This document shows, piece by piece, positions 5,146 through 7,022 of a stretch of DNA of 7,022 nt. Source of the DNA: Pseudomonadota bacterium. GTDB lineage: Bacteria; Bdellovibrionota_C; UBA2361; OMII01. Location: contig JAIXPR010000212.1 of the NCBI GenBank assembly GCA_027486155.1, positions 1 through 7,022 on the forward strand, in the 5' to 3' direction. Numbering within the stretch: position 1 is the stretch's first letter; each line of letters opens with the position of its first letter. Both the position numbers and the translations under genes were made by a program. The notes beneath the pieces were generated by a model that saw nothing but the letters and a program-made list of their open reading frames with translations, had not been told where the DNA came from and did not search any database.

Positions 5146-5186
5146 AGATAGTAGATGGCAAAATCGCGTTAGTTTAGATACATCCC

Positions 5187-5202
5187 ATTTTTGAGATAGC
5201 TT
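5187..5202 (-). repeat. Terminal inverted repeat of the IS5-family element, transposase 5' side
   Basis: On the minus strand this reads AAGCTATCTCAAAAAT. It lies about 40 bp upstream of the orfA start, and any transposase promoter must lie in that gap. Confidence 0.85.
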
Positions 5203-5364
5203 CTAGTCTTTGGTACACCCCACTCTACAGGTGCAGCAGCACCGGTACAGGCGAAAGCGAAAAAGCGAGAACACCGATGCCTATCCTGTCTTCACCCCGC
5301 ACCAAAAAGCGCCTCGACTAATCTAATTCGCACCGATTAGCCGTGGTCGCATTACCTCCCTGGT

Positions 5365-5393
5365 TTGCCTAGAACTGCTGGGATAGCTATAGT
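5365..5393 (+). promoter_or_regulatory. Candidate sigma70-type promoter of the small downstream gene
   Basis: TTGCCT (5365-5370) and TATAGT (5388-5393) are spaced by 17 bp. Transcription would begin near 5400 and give a leader of about 30 bases before the ATG at 5430. The -10 match is good and the -35 match is fair. This is motif evidence only. The remainder of 5207-5417 shows no gene and only a weak inverted repeat, CTAATC (5318-5323) with GATTAG (5335-5340). Confidence 0.42.
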
Positions 5394-5429
5394 TCCAAAA
5401 GCGATGCTACCCCGTTTATGGAGCCCACC

Positions 5430-5756
5430 ATGACCTTCTTACCCCTTGCCGAACTTGAACGTCGACGAGCCGCGGGAACCTCACCGATGGGAGGTCCTGG
5501 TATTGACTACTCAGAGATCAGTGGACGGCTCCCGGCTGCTCCTCAGGCAAGGCTCGATGCCCTCCTGGACCACCAATTTGATCATCCGATGAACGACTCT
5601 GTTATGGCAGCGATTCGAGAGCTCACGAGGAACCACTCACGAGCAACGGTCCTAACCGCTGCTGAGGTCGTTCGAGATAGAACCAACAAGGTAGAATCAC
5701 GGGAAATAGCCAAGGCCGCATATGCCGCTCTCGTTGCTGGGTTAAGCGTGCGCTAG
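5430..5756 (+). CDS. Small uncharacterised protein, 108 residues
   Basis: I do not recognise the family. An ATG at 5418 is also in frame (112 residues). The ATG at 5430 is preferred because GGAG (5420-5423) lies six bases before it, while the upstream ATG has no purine-rich site. From the chosen start the protein begins MTFLPLAELERRRAAG. It has a glycine/proline-rich stretch (MGGPGIDYSEISGRLPAAPQ), then two likely helical parts: LDALLDHQFDHPMNDSVMAAIRELTRN, given here as a span of roughly residues 42-68, and a C-terminal helix rich in A, E and R ending AALVAGLSVR. There is no signal peptide, membrane segment or cysteine motif, so it is probably a soluble cytoplasmic protein. It has its own candidate promoter and ends inside a stem-loop shared with the convergent U32-like gene. 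Confidence 0.65.
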   Translation: MTFLPLAELERRRAAGTSPMGGPGIDYSEISGRLPAAPQARLDALLDHQFDHPMNDSVMAAIRELTRNHSRATVLTAAEVVRDRTNKVESREIAKAAYAALVAGLSVR

Positions 5757-5775
5757 GCTCGGCTCGAGCTAGCGC
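5750..5775. terminator. Stem-loop overlapping the stop codon, between convergent genes
   Basis: GCGCTAGGCTCG (5750-5761) pairs with CGAGCTAGCGC (5765-5775), with a single bulged G and a three-base loop. The stem includes the TAG stop (5754-5756) of the small gene and lies 50 bp past the end of the opposing gene. There is no T-tract on either side, so it is either a bidirectional, non-canonical terminator or an mRNA 3'-end stabiliser. Confidence 0.45.
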
Positions 5776-5825
5776 AACCTACATCGGATGCCACAAATTA
5801 TAACGAGATAGGAACACGAGCTGGG

Positions 5826-6992
5826 CTATACCGCCTCATCCCGCACAAGAATAGCCCCCGCTTTCACACCCTTCACCCAAGAACAACGGACCACTCTGTG
5901 CGCGGTGCAGTGAGTAAGCGGATTGCCTGTAACATCTGAAAAGCTGTCCAAGGTGGCCGGCAGCTCACTTCCATCATGCGCCACGAACTTGTACGACGCG
6001 CCCGCGGCAGCGAATTCCCGCAACGTGAAGAGTCCCAACATCTCACCACGCTCAATGGATACGACCTCCGCGACACACTTTGAGTCACGTAGGAGCCGTG
6101 TGTGCGGCTTCATTCGAGCGAATTGTTTGTCGGTTCTATTCCGCTTAAAGAACGGCGCTGATGTCGGCCTCGTCCAAACGGTATCCAAAGCCGGATCGCG
6201 TGCGAGGGTCATCGCGCATATCGATTCGATACCCTTCGCGGCGTGTTCTCCCGCTTGGAGGTCCCGGAGGTCGATTCGAATAGTATGCATACCTGCCTCA
6301 TCAAGCCGCGCAAGTGAGTCAAGGATGAAGTGATCCTTGTTGAGATACATGAAGGTTCCGTGCTCATTCTCGATCGTTGGAAACGGTCGCGATGCGGACT
6401 CCTCAGAGGCAGAGTCGGCGTAGATCCAGTGCGCATCATTACCCTCCTCGTCGTTCCTGAAATTAGCCTGTAAGAGGTGCCGCTTCGAATAGAACAGCAG
6501 GATCTTTCCCGCACCAAGCACTTCGCACTCGGTACCGAGTTCCTTACAGCACGCGATCAATTTATCCTCAGGAAGTTGCGTCGAGAGAATCATCCGCTGC
6601 GGTCTGAGCTCCGCGACCCATCGCTTCAGGCCCGGCATATTGTGATTAGAGTTCTCAACCACGAACTGAAGTGATCTGCTTGGGGCGTTCTCTCGCGCCC
6701 ACATCGCCGCTCCAGGATCCTGGGTGCGAATAGCGGAGAAAAGATCGAGGTTTATTCCGGCAACGAGTTCGCTCCTCGCGCTAAACTCACTTTGGGTCAT
6801 GAGGATGTCCCACACCAGGGTTGGTTTGAGGCCGTGCTTAGTGGCTTCACGGGCGAGTTCCTCCGCCTCAGCGATAGATGCACGCCCCTCACGGGAAAGC
6901 TCTCGAGGCTCAATCAAGACCTCCTCAAGGTTCGGAGCCGCGGCGCACGCAAGGATATCTTCCTTTGATGTTACGAACGTTGTGAACTTCAT
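5826..6992 (-). CDS. Peptidase U32-family-like protein without the conserved cysteines
   Basis: This is a 388-residue soluble protein with no signal peptide. Its order of segments follows the U32 fold. NLEEVLIEPRELSREG (21-36) and GLKPTLVWDILM (54-65) are early barrel strands. INLDLFSAIRTQDPGAAMWA (80-99) and LKRWVAELRPQRMILSTQLP (122-141) match the U32 strand-helix units that lead to the signature. CEVLGAGKILLFYSKRHLL (156-174) aligns with the U32 signature, where related proteins have E-x-x-x-x-G-x-x-C-x-x-x-S/Y-x-x-C. MYLNKDHFILDSLARLDEAG (215-234), then IRIDLR, then RPTSAPFFKRNRTD (275-288) match the C-terminal half. The signature cysteines used by UbiU/UbiV-type members for an iron-sulfur cluster are replaced (I/L and H172), so a cluster of that kind is unlikely. 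Activity is unknown; U32 relatives include proteases and tRNA/ubiquinone hydroxylation factors. GAGGG (7003-7007, minus strand) about ten bases before the ATG is a weak ribosome site. Confidence 0.78.
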   Translation of the reverse strand: MKFTTFVTSKEDILACAAAPNLEEVLIEPRELSREGRASIAEAEELAREATKHGLKPTLVWDILMTQSEFSARSELVAGINLDLFSAIRTQDPGAAMWARENAPSRSLQFVVENSNHNMPGLKRWVAELRPQRMILSTQLPEDKLIACCKELGTECEVLGAGKILLFYSKRHLLQANFRNDEEGNDAHWIYADSASEESASRPFPTIENEHGTFMYLNKDHFILDSLARLDEAGMHTIRIDLRDLQAGEHAAKGIESICAMTLARDPALDTVWTRPTSAPFFKRNRTDKQFARMKPHTRLLRDSKCVAEVVSIERGEMLGLFTLREFAAAGASYKFVAHDGSELPATLDSFSDVTGNPLTHCTAHRVVRCSWVKGVKAGAILVRDEAV

Positions 6993-7022
6993 ACTCGCGC
7001 TGCCCTCACGATATTAAGTGGC

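Larger units (their letters stand above)
4357..5202 (-). mobile_element. Complete IS5-family insertion sequence (IS427-like group)
   Basis: The ends are inverted repeats: AAGCCATCTCAAAATT reading in from 4357 and AAGCTATCTCAAAAAT reading in from 5202 on the opposite strand, with one mismatch in the first 14 positions. CTAG lies immediately outside both ends (4353-4356 and 5203-5206), consistent with a 4-bp target duplication (or a TA duplication with longer repeats). The length of about 846 bp and the two-frame transposase fit the IS427-like part of IS5. Joining the flanks does not restore any reading frame I can see, so the element appears to sit in an intergenic region. Intact ends and a direct repeat suggest a recent insertion. 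Confidence 0.88.

Noticed and set aside
4762..5151. Plus-strand 129- and 106-codon frames within the IS5 element
   Set aside because: They are antisense to the transposase halves, which carry all the expected family motifs.
5923..6333. Plus-strand 136-codon frame opposite the U32-like gene
   Set aside because: It has no recognisable domain and lies wholly within a well-supported minus-strand gene.

Overview
This 7 kb window looks like an accessory, repeat-rich stretch of a bacterial chromosome. By impression it has mid-range GC (about half), no introns, Sec-type signal sequences and insertion sequences. I cannot name the taxon. The family of secreted SUMF1-like protein seen here is common in uncultured environmental Gram-negative lineages, and nothing in the window contradicts that.

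Layout from left to right. Positions 1-278 hold no gene I can support. Positions 279-440 hold a same-orientation array of a 20-bp repeat (GTAACCCCGGACCAAAGAGA) interrupted by GA-rich spacers. On the minus strand, 463-2016 encodes a 517-residue secreted protein with a C-terminal formylglycine-enzyme-like (SUMF1, C-type-lectin-type) fold. Its last ~35 residues have the layout of the variable region of a diversity-generating retroelement (DGR) target. Upstream of it are a candidate promoter and a REP-like double hairpin. The gene-free stretch 2017-2948 holds two further loci of the same 20-bp repeat, a 56-bp segment duplicated at exactly 100 bp, the last 57 codons of an IS3-family transposase, a large palindrome and an (AG)13 microsatellite.

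Positions 2949-4154 (+) encode a membrane-anchored SGNH/GDSL-type hydrolase or O-acyltransferase-like protein. It is followed by a second copy of the REP-like hairpin with a T-tract, a likely terminator. A complete IS5-family element follows (4357-5202, about 846 bp), with near-perfect terminal inverted repeats and CTAG on both sides. Its transposase is split into two overlapping frames at an A5G7 run. Next are a small uncharacterised protein (start best placed at 5430) and, convergent to it, a peptidase-U32-like protein (5826-6992, minus). A strong stem-loop that includes the small gene's stop codon lies between them.

The genes do not form one operon. The most interesting element is the putative DGR target. 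No reverse transcriptase, Avd accessory gene or template repeat is visible in the window, so if the call is right the mutagenesis machinery lies beyond the left edge or elsewhere in the genome. The second point of interest is the dispersed 20-bp repeat family, which abuts the 3' end of the variable region, brackets the IS3 remnant and sits in front of the SGNH gene.
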